Assembly (NCBI GenBank): GCA_002686835.1
Contig: NYYP01000015.1
Span: 53,884 to 98,156, forward strand
DNA length: 44,273 nt
Origin: Opitutia bacterium
GTDB lineage: Bacteria > Verrucomicrobiota > Verrucomicrobiia > Opitutales > Seribacteraceae
Direction of reading: 5' to 3'
The notes beneath the pieces are model-generated. The model made no database searches. It had not been told where the DNA came from and was given only the letters and a program-made list of their open reading frames with translations. This document shows, one piece after another, positions 7,633 through 15,272 of this stretch. Position 1 is the first letter of the stretch. The number at the start of each line of letters is the position of its first letter. The position numbers and the translations under genes were made by a program.

Positions 7633-8601
7633 GTGGACATACTGGTCATAGGTGCCGGTGTTTCCGGTTGTTCATGTGCTCATAAATTAGTGCAGGCAGG
7701 CCATCGAGTTACCTTGGTGGAGAAAGGCAGAGGTGTTGGCGGGCGGATGGCGACCCGGCGAATGGATGGTGCCCGAATTGACCATGGTGCCCAGTTTTTT
7801 ACGGTCCGTGATCATAGGTTGCAGGAGTTAAATGAGCAGTGGATCAAAGAGGGACGGGTATCGGATTGGTATGACCGTGTCCCCGAAAGACCGGATATTC
7901 CAGCCGGCATGAGATACCGTGGGAAGTTGGGTATGACTGATCCGGCCAAGTCATTAAGCCAAAATTGTACCTTGGGTCTCAATTTTTTTGTGGAAAAAAT
8001 AGAAAAGACAAAAACATGGAAAGTTTTTGAACGCTCTGGAGAGGGGAGGGTTTTTGAAGCTGATCATTTGGTCATCACCATGCCTTCGGTTCAGATGCTT
8101 GAATTGTTTGACCGCAGTGGGATTGATTTAGGTCTTGATGTAATGAATCGGCTTGGTGCAATTCGTCATACCCGTTGCCTTGCCTTATTGGGTATACTCG
8201 ACCGACCCTCCAGGCTTGTAGGTCCTGGTGCAATCACTCATCCGACAGAACATATTGACTGGCTATCCGATAACCAAGTCAAAGGAATTTCGCAAAAGCC
8301 TGCAATCACTCTGCATGCTTCAGCAAGGTTTTCTCAAAAGTACTGGGCTGTACCTGCTGAGGAATGGGCGGATCAATTATTGGGCCCGGCAGAGGATTTG
8401 CTTGGTACCAATGTCAGCAAATGGGTTTCTCATCGATGGGGTTTTGCCAAGCCAGTGGTGACTTTTGGAGAATCTCACCATAATATTCCAGAGCTGTCGT
8501 TAACTCTGGCGGGTGATGGATTTGGGGGAGAGCGGGTCGAAGGGGCTGCTATCTCGGGAATCGAAGCAGCAGACTCAATATTGGGAAGGGTAGTATCCTA
8601 G
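7633..8601 (+). CDS. Renalase-like NAD(P)/FAD-dependent oxidoreductase
   Basis: 322 residues starting with GTG. The dinucleotide motif is VIGAGVSGCSCAHKL (GxGxxG at 7-12), the acidic end of the second strand is in LVEKGRGVGGRMATRR, and RIDHGAQFFTVRD is a strong signature of the COG3380/renalase-like flavoprotein group. The C-terminal GDGFGGERVEGAAISG is the second FAD-contacting motif. The substrate is unknown; relatives in light-response operons occur next to photolyase, SDR and SRPBCC genes. It overlaps the convergent beta-barrel gene by four bases, so there is no room for a separate terminator. A cytosolic location is likely because no signal peptide is seen. Confidence 0.9.
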   Translation: MDILVIGAGVSGCSCAHKLVQAGHRVTLVEKGRGVGGRMATRRMDGARIDHGAQFFTVRDHRLQELNEQWIKEGRVSDWYDRVPERPDIPAGMRYRGKLGMTDPAKSLSQNCTLGLNFFVEKIEKTKTWKVFERSGEGRVFEADHLVITMPSVQMLELFDRSGIDLGLDVMNRLGAIRHTRCLALLGILDRPSRLVGPGAITHPTEHIDWLSDNQVKGISQKPAITLHASARFSQKYWAVPAEEWADQLLGPAEDLLGTNVSKWVSHRWGFAKPVVTFGESHHNIPELSLTLAGDGFGGERVEGAAISGIEAADSILGRVVS

Positions 8602-9455
8602 AAGCGGTAGCGGTATCCAATTTCGAAGCTGGGAGCACTTTCCAAGTCACTCTCTACTTCCAACCCATTGGTGTATTGCAATGAAACCTCCCTGCCTAAT
8701 TCGGCACCGGCGGACACAAAAATCCCATGTTTTTCCCATGGGTTCCATTGCAGGGTTGTGTACAAGCGATAAGCCGTCATCGCAAACTCAGGGTCGTTAT
8801 TCCCTCCATATTGGCCTTCTGTTTTCCAACGATTGCCCGAAAATTGACCGCCAACAATCCAGTCGATTGAGTCTGATAGGCTGTATCGGTAACGAATGAT
8901 CGGGCCCGCAAATACGAGGTCAGTACGATCGGATGGTTCCCACATGAAACCAATTGCAGGAAGAAACATATCGTCATCAAACCCAGTTGAATAAAAAGCC
9001 CCAAATATCCATTGGAATGTTTCACTTTGTTGCCACCTCACACCTCCCAGGGCCATGTAATTCATCGAATCACTCCCAGATGCATCGAAATCACCGGCGA
9101 TGCCGGGTACGAAGAGAGCGATACCCTTGAGTGTTTCCGAATAGTCCTTGCTGAGGAAAAGGGCGAGTTCGAGTGAGTGCAATTGATCCTCGTTGAGGAA
9201 GCTGGTGTCCGATATATCGATGTCCATGCTTTGGTAGCGCAAACCTGCCCCAAATGACCAGTCCCCGCCATCATGGTAATACAATGGGGTCATCAATTCG
9301 AGCTGACTTCCTCCAATCTCTACATTGGTTCCCTCCACCTTACGATCAGGCGAACATCCATAGGATATTTTAATCGCGGCAGAATCAGAAATGAAATCCT
9401 GGCCGAGTAGGAAAATGGGGTAAATAAGGGCGAGAATTAAATTAATATTTTTCAT
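8598..9455 (-). CDS. Predicted outer-membrane beta-barrel protein
   Basis: 285 residues with a signal peptide (MKNINLILALIYPIFLLGQ) and alternating hydrophobic/polar strands rich in aromatic residues. It ends in IGYRYRF, with a terminal Phe as the barrel-assembly machinery prefers. Segments such as GGDWSFGAGLRYQSMDIDI, MALGGVRWQQ and RYRYSLSDSIDWIVGGQFSG look like barrel strands. I do not recognise a specific family. It lies in a convergent pair with the FAD oxidoreductase and is divergent from the SRPBCC gene. A TTGACT/ATAATT-like promoter may lie upstream. Confidence 0.75.
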   Translation of the reverse strand: MKNINLILALIYPIFLLGQDFISDSAAIKISYGCSPDRKVEGTNVEIGGSQLELMTPLYYHDGGDWSFGAGLRYQSMDIDISDTSFLNEDQLHSLELALFLSKDYSETLKGIALFVPGIAGDFDASGSDSMNYMALGGVRWQQSETFQWIFGAFYSTGFDDDMFLPAIGFMWEPSDRTDLVFAGPIIRYRYSLSDSIDWIVGGQFSGNRWKTEGQYGGNNDPEFAMTAYRLYTTLQWNPWEKHGIFVSAGAELGREVSLQYTNGLEVESDLESAPSFEIGYRYRF

Positions 9456-9500
9456 TTTCTAAATTAAAATTATTCATAAAAATTTAGGCAGTCAAGTAGG

Positions 9501-9528
9501 TTGCTAAAGCAAAAATATGCACTAGGAA
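9501..9528 (+). promoter_or_regulatory. Putative promoter and small palindrome upstream of the SRPBCC gene
   Basis: TTGCTA (9501-9506), 16 bases, TAGGAA (9523-9528), then seven bases to the ATG. The first element is embedded in TTGCTAAAGCAA (9501-9512), an inverted repeat with arms TTGCT/AGCAA, which may be an operator. The short distance to the start again suggests a nearly leaderless mRNA. Confidence 0.35.
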
Positions 9529-9535
9529 TTATACT

Positions 9536-9991
9536 ATGTATCAATTGTTTCAAAAACAAATTCTTCCCCTGAAGCGGGAAAAACTTTGGGACTTTGTATC
9601 TGTTCCGCAAAATCTCAACAAAATTACCCCGCCTGACCTTGCTTTCAAAATAAAGGGCACCCCACCCGAGGCAGCTTATCCTGGTTTATTGCTGGAATAT
9701 GAGGTCAAGGTACCCTTGCTGGGATGGACACCTTGGCTGACCGAAATTAAATATGTAAACGAAGGTTATTCATTCATGGATGAACAGAGGGTAGGACCTT
9801 ACAAATTGTGGATGCATACCCATCGCCTGGAGGAAACTGACGGCGGTACGCTCATGACGGACGAAATAATTTATCAAATACCTTATGGAATTTTTGGGTC
9901 GATTGCTCACTTCCTTTTTGTTCGCCGGACATTGGAAAGAATTTTTCGTTACCGTCGGGAAAAATTGGATGAACTGTTTCCTGTGACCTGA
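9536..9991 (+). CDS. SRPBCC-fold ligand-binding protein
   Basis: 151 residues with the START/Bet v1-like pattern of the cell-division-inhibitor-like SRPBCC group: an N-terminal strand, then REKLWDFVSVPQNLNKITPP (about 15-34), central LLEYEVKVPLLGWTPWLTEIKYV, FMDEQRVGPYKLWMHTHRLEET, and a C-terminal helix RRTLERIFRYRREKLDELF. The fold provides a deep cavity for a hydrophobic ligand. Genes of this group commonly accompany photolyase, SDR and FAD oxidoreductase genes in other bacteria, where their role is not established. It is followed 29 bases later by the DUF2071 gene on the same strand. Confidence 0.88.
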   Translation: MYQLFQKQILPLKREKLWDFVSVPQNLNKITPPDLAFKIKGTPPEAAYPGLLLEYEVKVPLLGWTPWLTEIKYVNEGYSFMDEQRVGPYKLWMHTHRLEETDGGTLMTDEIIYQIPYGIFGSIAHFLFVRRTLERIFRYRREKLDELFPVT

Positions 9992-10020
9992 GACTTTCCG
10001 GGAAATAGTCATTCCAAACT

Positions 10021-10761
10021 GTGGCAATTTCATTTCTGCATAAATTTATGTCCCAACGATGGGAGGATCTGGTTATGGCTCATTATGCCGAAGATCCAAA
10101 AGTGATTGAATCCAGTCTTCCTGATGACTTGCTTGTTGATACCTTTGAGGGGCGTGCGTGGTTTAGCGTGGTTGCCTTTCGTTTAACCAACCTGAGAATT
10201 CAACCCTTTACCTTTTTGCCTTGGCAGGATTTTTGGGAAATCAATTTGCGTACTTATGTTCTGGATAAGGCAGGGAATCGCGGTGTGTGGTTTTATTCCC
10301 TGGATTCCTCTGATCTGTTTGGGGTATTTGGAGCTCGTTTGCTCTATGGCCTTCGTTACAACTTTGCCCGTATTTACCGGACAGGTCATGGATCTGATCA
10401 AAAATTGATCTACCATGGGCAACGGGGTAACATTGCCCGCTCCAAAATCGAGGCAGAATGGAAGGGGGCAGAGTTAGTAAGCGGGCCGCCCGGTTCGTTG
10501 GATCATTTCCTTTTGGAGCGCTACCGGTTTTGGGTGCGTAGAAGATTGGCCAGATCTTCTTCCTCAGCTTTCGTTCGTCACATTCCCTACAATGCATGCA
10601 GACTCAGGAAAGTTGGCTATGAGGGCGAGTTGTTTTCCAGTCAGGGTTTTGCTGAGCCCAGAAATGAGCCGGTTTTAGGGCACTATTGCCCAGGTTTTTC
10701 GGTTGAGGCCACCGCACCAGAGTGGGTATTTTCAATCTCCGGCCAGGCAAACCACAGGTAA
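10021..10761 (+). CDS. DUF2071 (YqjF-like) protein
   Basis: 246 residues from a GTG; an ATG nine codons later (10048) is an alternative, and neither has a good ribosome-binding site. DUF2071 features include the opening QRWEDLVMAHY, then LPDDLLVDTFEGRAWFSVVAFRL, LPWQDFWEINLRTYV, GVWFYSLDSSDLFGVFGARLLYGLRYNFARI, and the late LVSGPPGSLDHFLLERYRFW. The family is uncharacterised and is predicted to have an acetoacetate-decarboxylase-like fold. It probably forms an operon with the SRPBCC gene. Its last 79 bases overlap the 3' end of the convergent anti-sigma-like gene. Confidence 0.87.
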   Translation: MAISFLHKFMSQRWEDLVMAHYAEDPKVIESSLPDDLLVDTFEGRAWFSVVAFRLTNLRIQPFTFLPWQDFWEINLRTYVLDKAGNRGVWFYSLDSSDLFGVFGARLLYGLRYNFARIYRTGHGSDQKLIYHGQRGNIARSKIEAEWKGAELVSGPPGSLDHFLLERYRFWVRRRLARSSSSAFVRHIPYNACRLRKVGYEGELFSSQGFAEPRNEPVLGHYCPGFSVEATAPEWVFSISGQANHR

Positions 10762-11930
10762 GAATGATTTTCAACCCTTTGTTTGCCAAAGAAGGAAGCA
10801 TCGGAAAGTTCTCCCATGGAATGATGGGGAAACCCCCGTCTCATTGATCCTTCCAGGAGAGTCCATAAGCAGGCGTCCTTGGAAAGAGATGGGGGCAAGT
10901 TTGTAAGATGAGAAGATGGAAGAATGTCAAGCTCGCCATCCAAATCGCTTTTCACTTCTGCATGCGCTATAGCCAAAACACATCCGGGTACTGCATCCTT
11001 AATTAATTCAAGTTTGAAACCCCCATTGCTTGAGCGCGATGAGATAAGATTTGCCAGACAGTAAAGGTTGGAGTCGTACTCAGCAAACTCCACACATCGT
11101 TCACTAATTGGACCCTCGAAGAAATTTCCACAGCTTGCCAAACCTTGGGAGTTGAAATACGAGTGTCGGGCACCCGTCCATTTTTGGTGAAGGAGGTGAG
11201 TTCCATGCAAACGGATAAGTTCGTCTTCAGCAAGACGCTGCGGGTCGAGGTCCCGAAAAGATGCACGCATGATTTTAAGCTGGTCGCGACAAAGGTAAAA
11301 AATTCTTCTGATTTCGCTGAGGTTAGTTTTTCCAGACCTTGCGACATCGATGAAGTGAGCTAGCGATGGGAGGGAAGCTAGCAATGAACGCTGGAGAGAG
11401 TGAGCCACCTGGTCTTCGGTTGGCGAAAGCGGGTCGGACCATTTTGCCAGTTGTTCCTTAATCGATAGGTTTTGAATGGCATATTTTTGCAAGGCGGAAA
11501 AATCACCAAATGCAGCAGAGGATTCACCGTTTACCAAGGGCAGTATTCCAAGCAATTGCTCATAAGTCCGGAGTATCACATCTTTATCTTTTCCATCTCT
11601 AATTTCAGAGATGTCGACCGTTCCTTCACCACCAAGATAGCGAGCGTTGGGTTTCGAATAGTTCTCGCGTAGTTTTGCAATGGCTTTTGATTCAATGAAC
11701 TGGGAAAGGTCTGTTGGTTCTTCAACCAGCATAAGTGTTCGGGATCTAAGATCTGAATCGGGTGCCGAAGGGTTAGACAGAAGTGCTAGGGTCGACCAAT
11801 CATCGCTAATTTCAGCGACCATTTTTTGGGTTGCTGTATCTGAGGCTAAAAGTACTTCAAAGGATGCTTTCTCATCATCTGAGAGGAATCCCATAAGGTA
11901 ATCTGTGGCTTTTTGTCGGGTGGCTTCCAA
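10683..11930 (-). CDS. Anti-sigma-like protein with a large unrecognised C-terminal region
   Basis: 415 residues with no signal peptide or membrane segment. The first about 65 residues (KATDYLMGFLSDDEKASFEVLLASDTATQ and so on) resemble the helical N-terminal domain of anti-sigma factors and follow an ECF sigma gene on the same strand, but the HxxxCxxC zinc motif of ZAS proteins is absent. Residues about 100-415 are not recognised. They include a helical part and then a Cys/His/Trp-containing part (RCVEF, LYCLANL, HSYLWFAWPE), with several cysteines that could sense redox state. I infer a soluble anti-sigma or effector protein whose long C-terminus receives the signal. It starts 98 bases downstream of the sigma gene, and its 3' end overlaps the DUF2071 gene by 79 bases in antisense. 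Confidence 0.6.
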   Translation of the reverse strand: MEATRQKATDYLMGFLSDDEKASFEVLLASDTATQKMVAEISDDWSTLALLSNPSAPDSDLRSRTLMLVEEPTDLSQFIESKAIAKLRENYSKPNARYLGGEGTVDISEIRDGKDKDVILRTYEQLLGILPLVNGESSAAFGDFSALQKYAIQNLSIKEQLAKWSDPLSPTEDQVAHSLQRSLLASLPSLAHFIDVARSGKTNLSEIRRIFYLCRDQLKIMRASFRDLDPQRLAEDELIRLHGTHLLHQKWTGARHSYFNSQGLASCGNFFEGPISERCVEFAEYDSNLYCLANLISSRSSNGGFKLELIKDAVPGCVLAIAHAEVKSDLDGELDILPSSHLTNLPPSLSKDACLWTLLEGSMRRGFPHHSMGELSDASFFGKQRVENHSYLWFAWPEIENTHSGAVASTEKPGQ

Positions 11931-12028
11931 AACTTAAATCACTCCTTTTATATGGGTTTGAATAGAGCTTCGCAAACCAGGAACTGTTGTTTTCTTGGTC
12001 CGCATATAAATTATCGGTTTTGACGCGG

Positions 12029-12586
12029 TCATGGCCTGAGACTGGACAATGCCCTCCTTAGCTTTTCCATCCCCAAGCGTATGCGTGATTTAACAGTCCC
12101 CAAGGATAATTTCAACTGGTCAGAAATTTCTTGGTGATTCAATCCTTTAAAATAGGCTAGTTCAAGTACTTCCCGTTGGTCTTGGGGTAACTGCTTAAAG
12201 GCTTCCTTTATGCTGGAGCGCTCGTCAGCACGGACTGCATGCTCCGCTCCATCCTCAGAGCTATGATCCTGCCGGTTGCTTAACGCTTCGATTGGTTCTC
12301 CATGAACGACCTTGCGTTTGCGCGAACGTAAGCGATCAATGCTTCGGTTCCTGGTAATGACCAGTAACCAACTACTGAATTTGCCTTTAACCGGTGAATA
12401 AGCCTTTGGGTTTTTCCATACATAGGCAAACACATCCTGGGTTACCTCTTCTGCTTCCCAACGGTCTCCCAGTACTTCAAGAGCAAGGGAAAACATTGCA
12501 CCTGCAAAACCGTCATACAGATCTGCAAGCGAATCCGGTTTGCGATCGCGTATTCTTTCCCAGTGTGTAGTTTCTATTGGTGACAT
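12029..12586 (-). CDS. ECF-type RNA polymerase sigma factor
   Basis: 185 residues. The sigma-2 region is about residues 22-90, with DLYDGFAGAMFSLALEVLGD, EAEEVTQDVFAYVWKN (core-binding) and SSWLLVITRNRSIDRLRSRKRK (-10 recognition). The sigma-4 region is about 120-182, with LPQDQREVLELAYFKGLNHQEISDQLKLSLGTVKSRIRLGMEKLRRAL, a helix-turn-helix. There is no sigma-3 region, as in ECF factors of the SigK/RpoE kind. The following gene probably encodes its anti-sigma partner. Targets are unknown; the surrounding photolyase, peroxidase, AlkB, FAD-oxidoreductase and SRPBCC genes resemble the target lists of photo-oxidative ECF regulons, but I could not find one shared, convincing promoter among them. 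Confidence 0.93.
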   Translation of the reverse strand: MSPIETTHWERIRDRKPDSLADLYDGFAGAMFSLALEVLGDRWEAEEVTQDVFAYVWKNPKAYSPVKGKFSSWLLVITRNRSIDRLRSRKRKVVHGEPIEALSNRQDHSSEDGAEHAVRADERSSIKEAFKQLPQDQREVLELAYFKGLNHQEISDQLKLSLGTVKSRIRLGMEKLRRALSSLRP

Positions 12587-12631
12587 CAGACAGGCCCTTT
12601 ATCCCTCTCCAAGAACTGGGCTTTTGTCGAG

Positions 12632-12677
12632 AATAAGCGAAGCCGTATCGCTTTATTTGTTCTTTGCTTTAAGCAAA
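12632..12677. promoter_or_regulatory. Two adjacent inverted repeats upstream of the ECF sigma gene
   Basis: AATAAGCGA (12632-12640) pairs with TCGCTTTATT (12648-12657) with one extra T and a seven-base loop. Just beyond lies TTTGCTTTAAGCAAA (12663-12677), a palindrome with one central base. They lie 46-91 bases ahead of the sigma start and behind the DUF2237 stop. No T-run follows on the minus strand, so an operator or an RNA hairpin is as likely as a terminator. Confidence 0.3.
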
Positions 12678-12705
12678 TTCTATAACCTGGGCTGCAAAAG
12701 ACTGA

Positions 12706-13098
12706 CTAGGTTGAGTCCTTAATTGCATGGGTTTCCAGGTCGGTAAGTTTGATCACTTCGAGGGCAGATTGCTCACAAGCTTCGAGTTTAACCCTCGGAG
12801 CCATGCCTGCTTCGAAAGCTTCTTGCCAACGCTCGGCACATAAACACCAATAATCTCCCTCCTTTAAACCGGGAAAATTGTATTCGGGTACAGGTGTGCT
12901 TAGGTCATTTCCCATTTGCTTGCTGAATATAAGAAATTCATCCGTCATCAGGGCACATATTACATGCCTACCATGATCATTTGGGTCCGTTTTGCAGGAT
13001 CCGTTACGGTACCATCCGGTGTTATTTTCCAAACAGCATGGAATTAGGGGTTTACCGAGAACATTTAGAGGTTCGTTTGCTTTGAGAGGTGCGATCAT
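12706..13098 (-). CDS. DUF2237 family protein
   Basis: 130 residues that match DUF2237 from end to end: NVLGKPLIPCCLENNTGWYRNGSC near the N-terminus, then HGRHVICALMTDEFLIFSKQMGNDLSTP, FPGLKEGDYWCLCAERWQEAF, and ALEVIKLTDLETHA at the end. Conserved cysteines (Cys21, Cys22, Cys35, Cys48 and the CLC pair) are retained and could bind a metal. The function of the family is unknown. It lies 24 bases downstream of deoC on the same strand, probably co-transcribed, and upstream of the ECF sigma gene. Confidence 0.92.
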   Translation of the reverse strand: MIAPLKANEPLNVLGKPLIPCCLENNTGWYRNGSCKTDPNDHGRHVICALMTDEFLIFSKQMGNDLSTPVPEYNFPGLKEGDYWCLCAERWQEAFEAGMAPRVKLEACEQSALEVIKLTDLETHAIKDST

Positions 13099-13122
13099 CA
13101 GTCTGTATGGTTTGTTTAAAAT

Positions 13123-13905
13123 TTAGTATGTTGCTGAGCTTGCTTCCGCTGCTTGAGATAAATATGGCAAGCCGAGTGATTCTTTGCACTCATTCAAAAT
13201 TGATTGGGTTGACGAAGTGCCAATCCGGGTGGCTCCAATTTCCCTCATCCTCAGTAGAGTGCTCAGATCTCTAACCGCACCCGCAGCTTTAACCTGCGTT
13301 CCATTCTGGCAGGCATTGACCATCAGCTTAACATCTTCCTCAGTTGCTCCGAGGGAGGAGAATGATCCATCCGCTTGGCGAGCATAGCCAAATCCGGTCG
13401 AGGTTTTGACCCAGTCAGCACCCGCATTTTCACAAATTTGGCAGAGTTTTTTCTTTAAATCATTACCATCTAATCCGGCACCTCCTTTGGCGAGGAAATC
13501 GTTTTCAAAAATCACTTTTAGCTTTGCATTGCTGGAATGTGTTTTTTCGCAAACGGCCAGGATATCGTCTTCAATATATTTCCAGTCACCACTGATTGCT
13601 CTGCCAGTATTCAGAACCATGTCCACCTCGCTTGCACCATCCTCGCATGCTCTTTGGGTTTCCAATACTTTGATCTCAGTAAGATTTACCCCATGAGGAA
13701 ATCCGATCACTGTGCATATTTTAGTTTTCGAGCCGTTTAAAAGTTGTGCTGCCTGTTTTACATCAGATGGTTTCACACAGACTGTGGCAGTTTCATAGCA
13801 GTCTGCCAGTTGGCACCCTTTAAATAATTCTTTTTCAGTTAGGGTGGGGTGGAGCAGGGCATGGTCAATCATGCCTGCTACATCTTCGTAAGTAAATTCT
13901 TGCAT
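13123..13905 (-). CDS. deoC: Deoxyribose-phosphate aldolase
   Basis: 260 residues, the TIM-barrel class I aldolase that splits 2-deoxyribose 5-phosphate into glyceraldehyde 3-phosphate and acetaldehyde for deoxynucleoside catabolism. The residues of the proton relay are present: Asp95 (EVDMVLN), the Schiff-base Lys167 (DWVKTSTGFG) and Lys206 (VKAAGAVRD). DHALLHPTLT near the N-terminus is the usual first-strand motif. It is the size of the E. coli enzyme (259 residues). The other deo genes (deoA, deoB, deoD) are not adjacent. It is divergent from the HPP gene with 120 bases between. Confidence 0.96.
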   Translation of the reverse strand: MQEFTYEDVAGMIDHALLHPTLTEKELFKGCQLADCYETATVCVKPSDVKQAAQLLNGSKTKICTVIGFPHGVNLTEIKVLETQRACEDGASEVDMVLNTGRAISGDWKYIEDDILAVCEKTHSSNAKLKVIFENDFLAKGGAGLDGNDLKKKLCQICENAGADWVKTSTGFGYARQADGSFSSLGATEEDVKLMVNACQNGTQVKAAGAVRDLSTLLRMREIGATRIGTSSTQSILNECKESLGLPYLSQAAEASSATY

Positions 13906-14025
13906 TATCTCTTATTGGAATCTGCATTGCTCCATCCTACGCAGCAAGTCCGGATTGTTTAGTACGCAGATTTTATGGATATTGAAGTGTGGTAAAATTT
14001 ATTAAATAGTTGTGAAATCTATTCT

Positions 14026-14568
14026 ATGGCAGGACACAAAATTTCTAAAATATTTTTTGGTGCTGGAGAACGACTGACCGCCAGATGGTTGCTCATTTCT
14101 TGGATTGGCGGATTTCTAGGCATTTTCATGATCGAACGAATAGGCAAATTGGTCGATTTGGGCGGTGAGGTAACCCTCTTCCTGATTGGCTCATTTGGTG
14201 CGTCTGCAGTGCTGGCCTATGGGGCACCGCAGGTTCCCTTTTCCCAGCCTCGTAATATTATTGGTGGTCATATTGTCTCGGCATTGGTTGGGGTATCCGT
14301 CTTTTTACTTTTGGGAGAACAATCGATCTTTTCCTGTCCACTTGCGGTCTCACTTGCAATTCTTGCAATGCAAACAACAGGCACGGTCCATCCTCCAGGT
14401 GGGGCAACTGCTCTAATTTCGGTAATTGGAGGAAGTTCTGTGCATCAGTTAGGATATTGGTATGTATTTTGCCCGGTTGCGGTTGGGGCAGTTATTATGG
14501 TCGCAGTTGCATGGATGGTAAATAACCTCAGTGGGGACCCAAAGCGCAAATATCCAACTTCTTCCTGA
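14026..14568 (+). CDS. HPP-family integral membrane protein
   Basis: 180 residues with four or five hydrophobic segments. The family motifs are clear: LIGSFGASAVLAYG (53-66), PFSQPRNIIGGH (71-82), LAMQTTGTVHPPGGATAL (113-130) with the name-giving HPP, and a final transmembrane segment YWYVFCPVAVGAVIMVAVAW. There is no C-terminal CBS domain, so this is the short form. Some cyanobacterial and plant HPP proteins transport nitrite; the substrate here is unknown. It stands alone, with a tRNA gene following on the same strand. Confidence 0.93.
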   Translation: MAGHKISKIFFGAGERLTARWLLISWIGGFLGIFMIERIGKLVDLGGEVTLFLIGSFGASAVLAYGAPQVPFSQPRNIIGGHIVSALVGVSVFLLLGEQSIFSCPLAVSLAILAMQTTGTVHPPGGATALISVIGGSSVHQLGYWYVFCPVAVGAVIMVAVAWMVNNLSGDPKRKYPTSS

Positions 14569-14624
14569 TTTGAGATTTGCCCAAATACTGAACCTTTGAA
14601 AATATAAGGGTTAAATCTTTCTTT

Positions 14625-14697
<73 letters not shown>

Positions 14698-14759
14698 CTC
14701 TTTACATCCAAATAATACCTGCTTGCGATTAAGAAGAGAGACCTTTATTCGGTTGATGT

Positions 14760-15263
14760 ATGCACATGATTTATGCCCCTTTTCTCATGGGACTAGTTAT
14801 ACTCTTAACGGCTTGTGAAGAAGATGAACCAATTTTAAGTGATAATGCCGCTGGAGAATCTGCTATTAGTCGAAGGGAGAAAATACAGCAACTGGAAGCA
14901 GATCTGGAAGTGGCAAAGTGGGAAAACATTCGGCTGAGCCTGAAGATTCGCAAAGTAGATGGATCTTCATTAGTTCGGGATAAAAAAACAAATCTTTGGC
15001 ACTATGATGTGGAGCGGACACCCTTTACCGGGCGGGCGGTTGAGGAATATGAAAATGGTTCTCCTCGTGCTGAGGCGCATTTTCTGGAGGGATACAAGGA
15101 TGGAATGGAAAGATCCTGGTATCCTAATGGTCAGCTTAAGGAGGAGGGGCAGTGGTTTAACAACCAGGCTAACGGATTGATGCGTATATGGGATGAAGAT
15201 GGACAGTTATCCAAAGCGGTAAGATATAAAAACGGGGACTTAATCGAGGTTTTGCGACAATAA
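14760..15263 (+). CDS. MORN-type repeat lipoprotein
   Basis: 167 residues with a lipoprotein signal (LVILLTAC, lipobox Cys19), a short charged helix around 38-62 (REKIQQLEADLEVAKWENIRLSLKI, possible coiled coil), and a C-terminal run of MORN-2/YwqK-like repeats: TGRAVEEYENGSPRAEAHFLEGYKDG, then ERSWYPNGQLKEEGQWFNNQANG, then MRIWDEDGQLSKAVRYKNG. Such proteins are common in Bacteroidetes and Verrucomicrobia, and their role is unknown although databases often call them antitoxin-like. No toxin gene is adjacent, so that label is not supported. It is convergent with the next gene, with nine bases between. Confidence 0.85.
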   Translation: MHMIYAPFLMGLVILLTACEEDEPILSDNAAGESAISRREKIQQLEADLEVAKWENIRLSLKIRKVDGSSLVRDKKTNLWHYDVERTPFTGRAVEEYENGSPRAEAHFLEGYKDGMERSWYPNGQLKEEGQWFNNQANGLMRIWDEDGQLSKAVRYKNGDLIEVLRQ

Positions 15264-15272
15264 AGGACCAAA

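Noticed and set aside
14760-15263. A toxin-antitoxin role for the MORN-type lipoprotein
   Set aside because: The label comes from database naming of YwqK-like proteins; it is a lipoprotein and no toxin gene is adjacent.
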